Assembly: GCA_032358165.1 (NCBI GenBank)
Contig: JAALGY010000053.1
Coordinates: 868,001-932,000 of the forward strand
Length of the DNA stretch: 64,000 nucleotides
Reading direction: 5' to 3'
DNA from: Diplosphaera chodatii
Lineage: Eukaryota; Chlorophyta; Trebouxiophyceae; Prasiolales; Stichococcaceae
How positions within the stretch are numbered: position 1 is the stretch's first letter; each line of letters begins with the position of its first letter. The notes beneath the pieces were generated by a model that saw only the letters and a program-made list of their open reading frames with translations, had not been told where the DNA came from and made no database searches. Both the position numbers and the translations under genes were made by a program. Positions 10,901-23,749 of the stretch are shown here, piece after piece.

Positions 10901-13900
10901 GTCTGCTTCCAGCGCTGCGATCAGCTGCGCATGCTGCGCTGCAGATTGCTCGGCTGCAGTCGTGGCTGCAGACATGACCTCCTGCAGCCGCTGCTCGGCG
11001 GCCTGCAGCTGCCGCACATGATCTGCAGCAGCCTGCTGCGACTCGGCCTCCCTCGCCGCGAGCTGCTCTGCATGGCTGGCCGCCGCCTGCTGGGCTTCCT
11101 GCTGCGCAGCACGCAGCTGAGACTCCAGCTCGCTGACGGCAACGCTGGTGCGCTGCGCTGCGGCGTGCGCTGCTGCCTCCACCTCTGCGGTGCGTGCCTC
11201 TGCAGCGTGCAGCGCTGAGGCTGCGGCAGCGGCAGCCTGGCTGGCAGCTGCTTCGGCGGCATGCAGCCTCGACTGCATCTCAGCCATCTGCTGCGCTGCC
11301 TGCATCTCAGCCTCGACAACCTGCAACGTGGTAGATGAGCAGTGAGCCAGTCTGAGCTCGCAGCTGACCAAAACCGTATGGACAGTATTGCAGGCGTCTC
11401 CGTAAGCAAGTCAATCTGTGCAATGGGCCCACCGCCTCGCGGTTCTTCTCTGCCTCACGCCGCGCAGCATCCAGGCGCGACTGCAGCTCAGCAGCACCAT
11501 TCTCTGCCGACTGCAGCTCTTCGGCCAAGCGAGCGCCAGCCTGCGGGCGTCCAACACCACCATGTTGTTGCAAGCTCCACTCACTGTCAGTCGCAAGCAG
11601 ATCCGAATGTGCAAACAAAGAGTCATGCACTTGTTCCTGCAACGCGGAACACACCTCGTTCGCAGCAGCCAGCTCGTTGGACATGAGCTCCAGGGCGGCT
11701 GCGTTGCGGCCACCCCGCAGCGCCGCCAGCTCGCCCGTCAGCCGCGCCACCTCCCGCCGCAGCACCTCCGCATTGCCCTCCAGCGTCAGGTTTCTCAGCG
11801 CCTGAAAGCAAAGGCGACCAACTGCTGAGCTTGACTTTCCCATGTATGGGCAGTGGACATGTACATAGCAACACCTGCAGTATCAGAAGAATAGCAAAGG
11901 CGAGACAGAAAGGCAAACAAAGGTGCTTGTGATGTGGTGAAAGCACCACATGGTGAGGCAACAGTGCACACCCTGTTCTTGAGCTCCTTGGCGCCGCGGG
12001 CAAACTCGAGGGTGATCTGCGTCTCCTCTGCAAAAGCGACCGCCGGGCTGATGTTGCAGATCAGCATTGTCTTCGCATTGCCGCCCAGCGACTCCTGTGC
12101 AATCAACGCAGACACAGTGTTATGATCAAGATATCGCTGTTGAGCGCTCATAGGGCAGGCTGTGCAGTACACAGGGGCATGTCAATGGACTGCATAGTCA
12201 GGCCAGACGATGTGCAGAGGTGCGCAGCCCGCCTGCAGCAGGTGCGTGAGCTTGGATTCCCGGTACGGCACGCAGGGATGCCCTGCGGTGATGCCGCGGA
12301 TGACGCGGCCCAGCGTCGTCAGTGACAGGTTGATGTTGCTGGCCTCGCGCAGCCGCTCTCCTACAGCGCCGCTCATCTTGGCCCGCTCGCTGCCTGTGCA
12401 AGCAAGAACAGGGTGCCGTGGCCCAGTGCACTTCATGCATGCAAACGCTATGGAGGACCAATGCTTCGGCGTCACAACCGTCACAGCATGTACAATGCGT
12501 TATTAAGGGGTTTTTTGGATTGCCAAAGGACGCAGCAGCGCTAGCCCCCGTACCTGCCAGGTCCACGAGGGTAAGGCGTGAGGTGCGCCTTTCAACTACG
12601 CCGCGATCGGTGGTGGTGTCAACCTGCGAGACAAATCCTTGCTGCTGTGGCTGGCTTTTGCTTTTTTCTCAGCGACCAGTGCTGCACAAGCATGGTCGTT
12701 AGTACATGAGGGCACCTGCACGGTGGCCGTGAATATCGAGTGCGAGCGGCTGGACTGGTCGTTGAGCTGCGTTGCTGCCACGCGCCGGTTCTCGGCGCCC
12801 CGGTGCATGAGCCCCAGCACCTCCGCCGCTGCAGTCAACATTACCCCAGCTGCTGTAACTGGTTGCGCATATTCTTTCGTGCAGCGCTTCCAGGCTTGAG
12901 CTCGACATGTCATGGTAAGCTGAAAATGTGCAGGGGTTCACCGGAAGCAACTGACTCGGCTGACAGCCCGTCCACAAATGGCCCATGTTTAGGGTGCACT
13001 CGGACCGACAGGCTTTTGTCAGATCGAGGCGCCAGGAGATCCGTAATGTGCTGCAGGAGGTTTGCCACAGCGGGGGTTGGCGTGATGTGTGCAGTGGTCG
13101 CAGTATGGATTGTCATGCAGTAGGGTGAGTTTGCTCACCTCATTATAGATCTCAAAGAAGGAGCACTGTAGCATGAAGGATGTGTCCTCCTACAGCAGCA
13201 AGTTTTGATCAGCAACTGGATGTTGAACTCAGCCACAGCATGCTTCAGCGCACCCAGTGCAGCTCACGACCTTTATACAGCACAGCAGCATGCGTAGCTG
13301 TACAATGTCACGAGAGTCTCACACACCTGCTCGGCAAGCTTCTGCAGCTTGGCAAGCAGGTGCTCAGCCATGCGCGGGACCAGGCCCCTCTGCACACGAA
13401 ACGAAAATCACTCTGAACAACATTCTTGGTGGATTTTGCTCTGCAGATGAATGGTGCATGCAGGGAGGCGTAAGCATCTGCTGCAGCAGCAGCAGCAGCT
13501 CAGCAAACCTGTGTGTCGCTCTCATGCAGAGAGCCGTGCATGGTGTACGTCTTGCCGCTGCTGGTCTGCCCATACGCCATGACGGTCGCATTGAAGCCAT
13601 CCAGTGTGTGCTGCACCATTGGGATGCCGATCGCCTCGAAGACCTCCGCCTGGCTGCCGGTCTGGCCGATGACGGCATCGAAGGTGTAGCTCTGCAAGCA
13701 CATGATGGTCGTGTGGTTAGGCCGCCTGGCAACGTAGAGATCGGAACTCACAGGCGTCCCATCGTGTGCAGTGTGCTACCTGGCATTCTTTGCGCAAGCG
13801 GACGGTACGCGCGTCCAACCGTGCCACATTCCCGACGTCACGTTCCAAGCCCTGCGCTGGCCGCAGGCGCACCAGCACCTGTGCCGTGCGTGGCCAGCTT

Positions 13901-14077
13901 GTGCTCAGTGTGCATATGAAGGTTCACTACGCTCGCTGTTACTTGGCACCGTCTCGTACGATACCCATGCAGACCCAACGGGACAATGCAAACCTGCACA
14001 TGGTCCTGAGCCCCGGGCTCCGCTGGTGCGTCAGCCTGCATACTGGTGCCCGTGGGGCACTTGAGTATGGCCGTCAT
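7984..14077 (-). CDS. N-terminal-motor kinesin with Ala-rich coiled coil (kinesin-12/Kif15-like?)
   Basis: This is a plus-end-type kinesin motor at the N-terminus followed by a long coiled coil. Exon 1 (13994-14077) encodes 28 residues ending QDHVQ and joins in phase to exon 2 (13780-13878), giving VQVLVRLRP, the first motor strand. The P-loop is [13 protein letters not shown] (about 13545), switch I is NDQSSRSHS (about 12755) and switch II is LVDLAGSERAK, joined across the intron at 12390-12558. [13 protein letters not shown] and [12 protein letters not shown] follow. The neck, [11 protein letters not shown] then [16 protein letters not shown], resembles kinesin-12/Kif15 more than kinesin-1, but kinesin-7 is not excluded. 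From about 11800 to 8900 the protein is nearly continuous Ala/Gln/Glu-rich heptads. A basic, proline-containing tail follows. The last intron splits a Lys codon (8439/8220), and the stop is at 7984-7986. The start at 14077 is the nearest in-frame ATG. Confidence 0.88.
13484..13498. repeat. Short CAG microsatellite
   Basis: About five CAG units lie next to a kinesin exon end, in probable intron. Confidence 0.6.
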
Positions 14078-15286
14078 TGCTGAGTACAAGTTAGTCTTCA
14101 GGCTGTTGTACGCGCGTTCAGCTGGCTGCACGTTGCGAGAGTCGGTGTGTGCATCGAGACTTGGTGTGCGTTGCAACCAGCCTCAAGGCTTCAGGATTGC
14201 TGCTAGTTTGGGTGGGCACACGGCTTGGCAGCGGACTCACAACGGATTGCACCGACTGCGTCAACAAGCTGCCCGCTTTCCAGCGTTCAAGCGTTGATGA
14301 CTGTAAGCTCCAGTGGCGGGCTTGCTTGAATCTGTCCCTCATGAGTTTGGAGGAAGGGTTTAAAGCAGGGCAGTATGCCAGGTGACAATGACTAATAGTG
14401 ACAGACCAGCTGCCCTCAATGCTCGGAATATTGGCCCAAAACAGGCATATTCCGGACAATTGTTACACCTTTGTACCGTGTAGCGGCCGAGATGAAGCCG
14501 ACACGTCTATCCACAGCCGCCAGACGGACGCGGGTATTCCGCACACACAGACCGGCAAACAGTCGGACACGGCGCAAGATCTGTGACGTCCCTGCCGCTA
14601 CAGGTGCGTCTACATCATAGTGTATGGTTCAGCTTGTTGATCGAACGTAAGTGGGGGTCGGCGCGGTGGGCATGCGCTCCATGCTTTGAGATCAGCTGGC
14701 TGTGGGACGTCCTGCACGCACGGAATATAACATCGCACAAGTCGCGCGTGCAACCTCGACCTGAGCAACAGATTTTAGGTGGTTTGTGAGCAGCCCTTTA
14801 CCGTTGTGGCATCAAAATGTGCGGACCAACGTTCGCTCGCGACTTCCGTGAGCACAAATAGCCCGCGTGCGTGCATGGTGGCACCATTCCGACGCCGACC
14901 ACTGCACAACGCTGGGAGGCGCTTCGCCTACGCTTCGGATAGTGTTAAAGCGATCCTGTCCACCGTTCTGCTTGAAGTCGCTGATCCCGCAACCCACACC
15001 TCGAATGTGCGGGTACTCCCGGTGGAAGTCTGGCTGTCATGCGTGTCACCAGCGATTCAACCTAAGTGCTGCGTATGCAATATTCAACCCAGGCTTCGCC
15101 CAGATCAGCGCGTCAAAGGCTCGTAGCGCTTGACGATGATGGACGTCAGTGGCTGTGTGCCACAGGGTAGCGCACTTCACACACGCACATGCACAGGGCA
15201 TCCATGACAGGCCCGTGGGTTCAGATGTCAGAAGGCACAGCGCAAGACCTGACGATGTTATTCCTTGGCGTGTGCAGGGTTTCACA
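14078..15286. other. Divergent promoter region, kinesin / GDPD
   Basis: About 1.2 kb separates the kinesin start (-) from the GDPD start (+). It should contain both promoters and 5' UTRs. Open frames here are short and show no known motif. Confidence 0.5.
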
Positions 15287-18200
15287 ATGGCAATGTCACG
15301 CACTACCTGCGCCGCACTGCTGCTGGTGGTGCTGCTGGCCGGCGGCGCCGCTGCCCGCCAGCAGCCGCGCAGCAACGACGACGACGACAAGTATGCCTTT
15401 GACCGCATATACCCTGACAATGCCGTTGGCTAGGCACGCATGACACCCCGCTGTTATCCACCAGGCGGGCGCTGCGCGCGCGTCAACGTATCACAGGCAG
15501 TGCTTGGCCCTGCAGACTCGCAGCACGCAACACCCATACAACCTGATGCCATGTGTTGCAGCCGTGGCGGCAAGCACAACGACTACTACAAGCCGCGCGT
15601 CCGCGGCTACTCGGTGCAGGGCGAGTCGAGCTACAACGACAACCGGCCCAAGGACCCCACACCGCTGGCCCCCTCCCGCCTGGGCCCCTACGCCATCGCC
15701 CACCGCGGCTCCAGCGGTGAGTGGCGACATGCACTCCGATGTAGGCAGAACGGAAGGCAGCATGCTGTGAGCATCGTCATGAAGGCGGCGCTCTTGCTGC
15801 TCTGGCTGCTGGGCAAACCCACTGTACATGCACTACCTCCCGACTTGCTCGCTACTAAATCATCTAGGCTGGCAATCAGGCATGCCTGCCATCTGACGCT
15901 GCAGAATGGTGCTGGACACATCCTGCATGTAATGCAGACACTGTACCCTGTGCCTGACATACCCATGATGTTGTTACTGCAGGTGAGCTGCCGGAGCACA
16001 CGCTTGAGGACTATGACCAGGCCATCCGGCTGGTCAGTCACACCTTTCGTCTCTAGTGTCAAATGCCGTCGACATGCATGTGCATCTATGCCACAGCATC
16101 AGGCACTTTGTTCTCCGTTCTGATACTGGTAGGCCAGGTGCTGGTGTTGATCTGCAGGGCGCCGACTTTTTCGAGTGCGACACGGTCTTGACAAAGGATG
16201 GCGTCCTCATCTGCCGCCATGAGGTGCTGCCCGACACCAACACGGTTCTTGCCTAGGAACGGACCGACTTGCACAAATAAAACGTCCAGAGCACTTCCAA
16301 TGGATGAGAGTCTGACAGATTCTGTCGTCCTGCTGCAGCCTAACCTGAGCAACACCACCAATGCTGACGACATCTTCCCTGACCGCATCAGTGCGCCTTC
16401 TGCAGTCTTGCCACGACTGTCGCGCCCTGCACCGCGCTGCTCACATGTCTTGCCAGCTTGCAGCAGCCCAGGAGGCAGCACAGTTCTGCAGCACGTCTGG
16501 GAATCAGCAGTCTTGCAGAACAGTTCATCAGCTGATATTGCTGATGACCTGCAGAGACATACACGATCGACTTCACTACCTCTACTGGCGTGCACGCCAT
16601 CGTGAGTGAAGACGCACACAGTAACTGCTGCCACACAACTGCACGTCCTCCTTGCTGCGCATCCTGGCATCCCTCAAGGAGCAGCTGAATGATGACTGTG
16701 GGGCCGCAGGACCTGACAGCGCGGGAGGTCAAGCAGCTGAAGGCCCGGCAGCGCCTGTTCTCCCGCGACCAGTCCTATGTGCGACAACTTTCGTTGTGTC
16801 ACTTGCACGACGATGCCATGCGCACAACACTGCTGTGCATTGCATGACAGTCATTGCACCTTCCGAGCGTTAGCAGGCTGATACGGTTCTCTGTTGCCGC
16901 AGAACGACATGTTCGGCATCCCGACGTTCCAGGAGTACATCGACCTGGCGCTGAATGCACCCCGTGTTGTGGGCATGTACGGGCCTCCTATCTCTACTGT
17001 CATGTGCCCTGCTGCCTACAACACATGGACCTTTGGCAGGAGCTGGCTCCAGCTGCTCCTACCTACTGCAGACGCATGACAATTACCACGAATGCTGTCC
17101 CTGCAGCTACCCTGAGACGAAGCACCCAGTGTGGCACGATAGCTTTAAGCTGCCGGCGCTGAAGGGCCGCTCCATGACGCAGGAGCTGCTGCGGGTACGT
17201 GGCACACTGTCACATACAGTTGTTGCCTGTGACACCCTGATATCCCTCAGTTTTGCTGATGTGTCTGGGAGTCAGTCTGCATATGTAGCTCAGACTGTGC
17301 TCCAAGTGCATAGTTCTGATACTCTCTACTTCGACGGCTGTATTCCACAACAGTAAGAAGTGATTGTGAATCACTGAGCTTCACAGGGTTAAGCAGGTGA
17401 CTTACATGCACTTAAAAACTGCTGCAGATACTGAAGAAGAACGGCTATGGCGGTAAGCTTGACAGCAAGCAGTGGCTGGCACAGGTGGGTGGGAGGCAAT
17501 ATATCTAGAATATGTACCTTCGATTTGCGCGGTGAAGGTTCTCAACCTTCACTGTAAGTGGAATCATTGCCACAGCATCACCATCAGCTGACTTGGCGGC
17601 TTTGTGCGTCGACCTGCAGCCGGTGTTCATCCAGTCCTTCGAGACCAGGAACCTGCAGCAGATCCGCCCACTCACGAACCTGCCGATCGTGCAGCTGCTG
17701 TCTGGCGCCACGGTGACCTTCACCTCCATGTCTGCCTGACAACTACCATGCACATGGTCATGCACTAGGCGCGCTGATGTACTCACTCATTAGGTTACTT
17801 TCGGTTTGCTGAAGCAATGTGCAGCTCCGTGACCGGTTGTCGCACGTGTCGTACAGTCTGCGATCCCAGACCAGGGCACCGGAGAGGTGGGCGCCAATGG
17901 CACCGCCGGCACCGCGAAGCCCGGCCGCCGCTATGCGGTGCGCTCACATGCGAGCTGTGCCAACCGTGCACAAAGCAGCCACGCTCTTTGCATATGCAGC
18001 CTGTGATGACAGCACTGCGGCGCTCATGGCAATGACGATATGCGACCATTTCACCAAGGCATGGACCGATGCTCAGCGTCTGTGGACCCACGGTGCGCAG
18101 GAGCTGATCACCGACAGTGGCCTCAAGGAGATTGCCAGCTACGCTGACGCGGTTGGCCCCGACAAGGGCATCATCGTGCCGACAACTGGCGGCAACATCA

Positions 18201-19010
18201 GGTTCACCACCGACTTCGTCGAGCGGTACGCAGATCTACCTGGGCATGCCCAGTTGCAACCGTCTTTCTGCATGACAGCATATCGAAACGTGTTGCTTGC
18301 GCGGAAGTATGGCACTTAAACCTGGATCGGACATTGATGACAGTCAGCAATCCATACGATTGTGCTGCCCACTGCACATTGCGTGCAATAGCCTGTCGTA
18401 TGCCCTTGCCGCTGAGTGAGGTGCCTGTTACCCCGCAGGGCGCACAAGGCAGGGCTGCAGGTGCACCCGTACACCTTCCGCAACGAGCCCGTGTTCTTTG
18501 CCCGCAACCTGGCGCCTCCGACCATCATGTCCGAGTGAGCTGCAAATGCTTAGTAGCACCGTCACACAGACAGCTCTCAGCGCTGGCTCCGCAGTCAGAT
18601 GTGGCTGCCGCCTTGTATCAGCAAGCCATCCGCTGCAAGCATGCTGTGGCACCCACGCACTGTCCACCTTACAGCGGACCCTGATTGGGTGTGCAACTCA
18701 AATATGCTGCCTGCGCAGGTACGAGCTGTACTTCCAGGAGCTCGACATTGATGGCGCTTTTGCTGACTTCGTCGAGAGCGAGAAGTTCTACTTCGTCGCC
18801 CGCCGTCAGAATGCCGTGTTCCCCAAGCGCCAGGTGACACCGCTAGGCACTTTTGCGCGCTGGGCTGACAGTATTACTGCTTGGCCATGCACGCATGCTG
18901 AGTGAATGTGACACATGCTGTGGCCTGCGTTCAAGTGCCACATTTGTCTGCTGGTGCTGCAGATCTTCCCTATGGTCAGCACGGCCACCAATGCCACCGC
19001 GACGCTGTAA
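15287..19010 (+). CDS. Secreted glycerophosphodiester phosphodiesterase (GDPD5/6, GlpQ type)
   Basis: This hydrolyses glycerophosphodiesters to glycerol-3-phosphate and an alcohol, a step in phospholipid recycling and phosphate scavenging. The ATG at 15287 opens a clear secretory signal (MAMSRTTCAALLLVVLLAGG) followed by an Asp run. The catalytic segment reads IAHRGSSGELPEHTLEDYDQ across an intron, then GADFFECDTVLTKDGVLICRHE. The GlpQ/plant-specific blocks follow in order: NNADDIFPDR-like, TYTIDFTTS, TAREVKQLKARQRLFSRDQS, FGIPTFQEYIDLALNAPRVV then GIYPETKHPVW, LKKNGYGGKL, PVFIQSFETRNLQQIRPLTN, GIIVPTTGGN, AHKAGLQVHPYTFRNEPVFF, IDGAFADF. This order matches Arabidopsis GDPD5/GDPD6. The stop TAA at 19008-19010 sits inside a TGTAA motif. 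At least 12 exons are needed. The product is probably extracellular or vacuolar. Confidence 0.9.
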
Positions 19011-20306
19011 GAAGGCTGTACCGAAGCTAGACGAGATGACATCCCGCTGAATGCTGAAGATGACGAAAAGGATGGATCAGAAGCACCACTCTTCATGTGA
19101 TGAATGTTGCGAAATGTCGAAAAAGATGATGGCTGAAGCTCGTGACGTAGACACTTACCATTGTAAGTCAGCAAACGTGGACAGCATGGGGCAGGCATAC
19201 AAGTTTACCCGTGAAAATGCAGGCAGCCGCCTGCTGCGCCGATGCAGCTGCTTAGCACCGCTGCGTGACACAGTGACTTGATAGTCGACAATTCGCTAGT
19301 CAAATCCACGGAGTGGGCAGCGGCCATCCACTGCGCCGCCAAACCTGATGAGCAGAACTGCCCGCTGTGAGGCTATACAATGCATGCTGCGCAGCAGGTT
19401 CCTGTGGCCCAAGGCTATAAGTTAGTTGTGGAACAATGCATTCTCATTGAAGTGGTATACGTGCAGCAGGAGTCCTCCTCACGAGACATCAAGGTGCCAG
19501 CTGTCAGATCAGTGCCGTCGAGGAGGTGGACAATGAATGCAGCCAAGCCTTGCATGTGTGCGCAACCCCTTAAATACTGCATCCAGTGGACTGTTGGCCT
19601 GTCGACTATCTATATTGATACATGTTTGGTCGTTGGAAGTGAAGGCTGCGCCGCGAGCCCAAGAACTCATTGTGGTGGGTACAGCTGCTAGGTCCCTGTG
19701 TCACACCCCCGTGCTCACCGGGGGCCGTGCTGCCCCATGCTGTGGGCAGATCGACTGATCATCCAGCCTGGCGTCTCAGACGACCATTCTGCCTGAAGCG
19801 GCTTGTCTTCCAATATACCTTCTGCAGTCGGCCTGACACAGTCACCTGGTCGGCGAGGTTTCCTGGAGGTCTCGGGATTGAGTTATACATAACTGCACAG
19901 CGAGATCGGCCGTCACTCCAGCAACGACCAAATCGGAGCGGTCGTCTGCAACACAGATTAGCACGCTCGGTCACGTCCACTTGGTACAACGCGCGTCTCC
20001 GCAGGCAGTCACGGGGGATCTGAGCGTTCATGGCATTGTGCAGCTGAAGCGCAGCTGGGACCAGCGCCCCTACCTTCAGCCAGCAAATGGAGGTGAATGA
20101 GGTGAGTCAAGCCAGGAACGCAATATTAGACAGTATTGAAACCCCAAACTGTGAGTTCGTCCCTTTCCGACATCAGGGATGACCACCCGGAGTTGACATT
20201 ATTGCCTTTGATGGCCGTCAGTACTCGCCATTGTGGGTGCAGCTATGTTATGGCAGCTGGTTCACGTTGATGTTGCAGCTGGGACACACACAACATGTTC
20301 TGACAG
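19011..20306. other. Intergenic / possible 5' exons of next gene
   Basis: The GDPD 3' UTR should occupy the start (TGTAA near 19163). A short possible exon at about 20044-20092, flanked by CAG and GTGAAT, could belong to the next + gene, but it is too short to judge. Nothing else is recognised. Confidence 0.4.
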
Positions 20307-20441
20307 GATCTCACGCTGGAGGTGTCGCCAGCAAGTATCAGCGCGCGTCGTGCTTCATTGCGGCGATCACGCAGCAGCGCCAGCATTGGCGGCAGCAACA
20401 GCAGCAATAATGTGTCGTTGCTCACTCAGCAGTTGCAGCAG
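20307..20441 (+). CDS. Possible exon, Ser/Arg-rich, gene unassigned
   Basis: An open 45-codon block is bounded by a GACAG acceptor and a GTGACC donor, both phase 0. It encodes a Ser/Arg/Asn-rich segment (ARRASLRRSRSSASIGG) ending LLTQQLQQ. It may be an upstream exon of the DUF3598-like gene, where such composition would fit a transit peptide or linker, or it may belong to a separate gene. No start ATG is visible within it. Confidence 0.35.
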
Positions 20442-21006
20442 GTGACCCTTTCATGCACAGCATCATTACTTTGGCAGCAATCATGTCTCCGCCCAGGGGC
20501 CTACCATGCCACTGTGTTGGCCGCCATACACCGAAAAGCAAGCGTCGACCGAATGAAGTTGTGTGGAACTGGTGATGAAACGAGCGTTGATGGCGTTTGC
20601 ATACTGGAAGGGAGTGCGACTTGGAGCCGAGGAATATGCAACATTGCTGCGTTCCAAGTGGTACACACACAATGACGGCAAAGTGCCTGGCTATTATGGT
20701 GCGGTTTACTTGGTTGCAAGTCCCCCGCTTCTGCCTGGCACCGACAGTTGCCGGCTCAACATTGAATGTTTGCCGTGCGATCTGCAGGCCTTTGGCATTT
20801 CTTTGATCCGAAGTCTGCAGACACAGCAGAGCCAGCCAAATCATTTCGGTGCATCAGGACCTACGCAGCAACTCCTGTGTCAGGTGTGTTACCACGGGGT
20901 CATGTTGCATCACCACAAGCAAGGGTCCAGCAAAGTGTCTGACTGTCCCATGCCAGAAGACTCTTCTGGTTGCTGTCATCGCTCTGCCTGCACCCTGCCT
21001 GTTGCA
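20442..21006. other. Probable intron
   Basis: This lies between two exon-like blocks on the + strand. A long open frame runs through it, but its base composition is AT-richer than neighbouring exons and it shows no conserved segment. Confidence 0.35.
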
Positions 21007-23173
21007 GCTCGGCAACTGGCGCAAACATGTGCTGTACGCTGCCAGGTGACAGTGCGGTGCCGGAGATCAGCATCTGCAACGTGCATGACGGCAGCGCCTC
21101 CTTCGGGCAGCCGGCGCAGCGGCCGCAGGACGGCCTGTGGGAGAACAGCTTCCGCCGCCTGCTGTCCGACCCCTACTTCTCGGTGACCGCTGCACGCCAG
21201 GGTCCCGCTCACGTTGCCCTCGCCGGATGCCGCACAGTGCCTGGCAGAAGAACAGCCGGTGTGCACGACCCAATGGCAAGCCCAGCCCCCTGTGAGTGTG
21301 CTGACGGTGGGACTGCGCCGCGGTGCAGTGCTCCATGATGCAGCTGGATGCGCTGGAGGCGGCGGAGGGGCTGCCGGCGGCCTGCTTCCGGCGGTCGGTG
21401 CCCATCACCGGCGAGTCGCTGGACACCGCGGCCCGGGTGCCGCCCGCGCTCCCGCCCGGCCCCCACCAGCCCGGGGTGAGCAGCTGCATACCTGTGGGGC
21501 CCACGTGACTAACTGCGTTCCCTTGCTGCTGCGTGTGCACATCACCCCAGCAACATGCCCTGCCAAGGATGCGAGCTGTCATGGCTATACCCTTGGCCCA
21601 AGCCATTGGGCAGCGTCGTGCCTTGCGGTGTCTGCGCGATGACGAGTGACGGGGCTGCAGCCCTGAGCGCTATGTGGTTCGCGTCACAGGCGGTGGCCAC
21701 AGGCATGTGGGGCGCGCACGCAGCCAGCGGCACCAAGTCACCCACCGCATGGGGCTTCGAGGTCCTCATCGAGGTGAACGGCAACCTGCACCACATCTGT
21801 CGACCGTGGCATCGCGATGTGCCAAAGCCACGGCCTAGCCAGAGCGGGCTCTTCCAGCAACCCGGTTTGCTTGACGATGTGCAGTGCAGCTGGTAAAGGG
21901 GTAGACCAGCTGTGCGGGCTCTCTGAGCACGAACACCGCCAATGACGGCCATCCCCGCGGGGTGCAGGATGGGCCGCACCGGTGGAGCATGGGGCCGCTG
22001 TACAGCATGGACAGCCTGCAGTTCCTGAACCACTTCTTCGTGCAAGAGCGGTCGGTAGATGTGGACCTCGACGCCCGCATCGACCTGGCGGCTCTGCCCT
22101 GCGACGAGCCGCGGCCGCGGTGAGATGCCTGTGTGGCGGCGGGTCAGGCTCCTCAGAACGCATGGCCACAGCATGCAGCATCTGCAGACGATGACCAGCA
22201 CGGCTTGAGGCTTTGCCAGTCAGCCGCATGCAGCTGCCGGCGGATGCTGGTGCGAGCTGTTGTACTGGACATGAGACTCAGCCGATATGATGCGTGGTGT
22301 AGGTGCCGCAGGGCAATGAGTGCATTCATCCGTGGTACAACTTTCTGTAGTCAAACAGGGCGCAGCTGCCACCCATGCCTGGCACACGACACGATCCCGC
22401 AAGGGCACTCTTCCGTTGGTGGACCAGCCTCCGTTGCATTGCACGCAGGCTGGACAGGGATCCGCAGCGGTGGCTGCAGGGGCGCTGGGAGGGGCAGCTG
22501 GTAGACGTGGTGTGGGACGAGGACGGCGAGATGGTGCGCGTGCCACGGCCGCGACCTGCCGTCTGGCAGCCGCCCGACCGCAACCGCTACACCCACAAGT
22601 AGAGGCCTTCTCCAACCTGCTCTGGCGACGTCTACCATGCCAAGCAAGCTGTCGTCTTGTGTCATCCTCCATGATGCAGAAGGCACCGACCTGCGACGTC
22701 ATGTGGCCGGACTGCGGAGCCCCTGGTCCGTCCAAACACCACTCATGCCCAGCCCTGCTTCGTTACTTTGTCAACTGCATTGCATGGCTCTGCATGTGCG
22801 GCGTGACAGGCGTCATGCGTGCTCTGCGCAGGCTGTTCCTGCTGCCGGATGCCATGTATGGAGTGTACTGCATGCCAAAGCTGCCGGCGGTGAAAGCTGA
22901 TGCTGTGTCCAGCTTCCAAAATGGGATCCGGTTTGAGGTGCGCGACATCGCCCCATGAGCCTCGTTACCTAAGCATGTCTGCAACAAACGTGCATGAATC
23001 CTCAGCACGACACATTTGCAACACCTGAGTAGCTCCTCCTGCTGAAATGTTTACGCCAGGTGGGCGGCATGATGCGGACGCAGCCAGTCTTCAAGCGCAT
23101 CATATTGCGCTACAGCATAAAAGGGCAGATTGAGGGCATCAGCGAAGAGACATGGCGACGTGAACACCAGTGA
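21007..23173 (+). CDS. Beta-rich protein with DUF3598/lipocalin-like C-terminus, 5' end unresolved
   Basis: Several exons join in phase: about 21007-21182 (to DPYFS), 21329-21475 (CSMMQLDALEAAEGL...), 21968-22121 (DGPHRWSMGPLYSMDSLQFL), a block from about 22454 (RWLQGRWEGQLVDVVW) to a GTAGAG donor at about 22600, a block from 22831 (LFLLPDAMYGVYCMPKL...NGIRFE), and a last exon from about 23061 ending WRREHQ-stop at 23173. The C-terminal order, a W-x-G-x-W-like strand, then LFLPD-x-x-(Y/I)...CP, then a (K/R)R-I-(I/L)-R-Y strand with G-x-I-E-G, resembles the plastid/cyanobacterial DUF3598 lipocalin-like family. This assignment comes from remembered pattern only. An exon between 21476 and 21967 may be missing and the N-terminus is not found. 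The molecular function is unknown. Confidence 0.5.
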
Positions 23174-23749
23174 TGACAGAGAGTGGCCATGGCCAAGACT
23201 GCTTGGAAGGTGCTGTGCAACTGACCGATGCTGCAGACTTGTAATGGCCATGGCCACGTCCCCTCTGCTTCTCTTTGCAGAGCCAAGCTGCTTAGCAGTG
23301 CTGGCATCAATATCCCCTGCAGCTGAACTAACGAAGTCTCGTGCTGACCTTGGCACTTTGTTTGCGTGAGACTGTGCACGATGACGGTTGCAGCCGGCTC
23401 CTTGTTGCTGGCTTTGCTCAGAACATGTTTATTGTCATGGAATTTGTGAGCCTCCACTGGGTGTGCGGGACAGTTCAGGGAGAAGGATGTAGGTGACGCT
23501 CATAAGCCTTGCAACTTCATACTTGGTATCAGGTCACAAGCACCATTCAACACTATGCGGAACGGGAAAGCACGTCGGCAAAGCGGGCAGTGTCGTGGCG
23601 CAGTCGCACCAAACTCTGGTTCCCTGAATGTGATGGCTGCAACCGTGGCAGATGCCAAGCGCTCGTGCATGATGTACAACTTGGCAGACCTGAGGTGCGG
23701 CCTGGCACCACCTGCAACACGGTCGGGTTCCTTGTCGCCTGCAGTTACA
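23174..23749. other. Convergent 3' region
   Basis: This contains the 3' UTRs of the DUF3598-like gene and the ISWI gene. On the minus strand TGTAA (23745-23749) directly follows the ISWI stop. No coding segment is recognised. Confidence 0.5.

Noticed and set aside
19051..19281. Lys/Cys-rich 76-codon + frame just after the GDPD stop
   Set aside because: It lies in the expected GDPD 3' UTR, contains a TGTAA, has AT-rich composition and no family resemblance.
20563..21186. 207-codon + open frame
   Set aside because: The part before 21007 is AT-rich and intron-like. The exon-compatible frame is a different one that closes in phase with 21329-21475.
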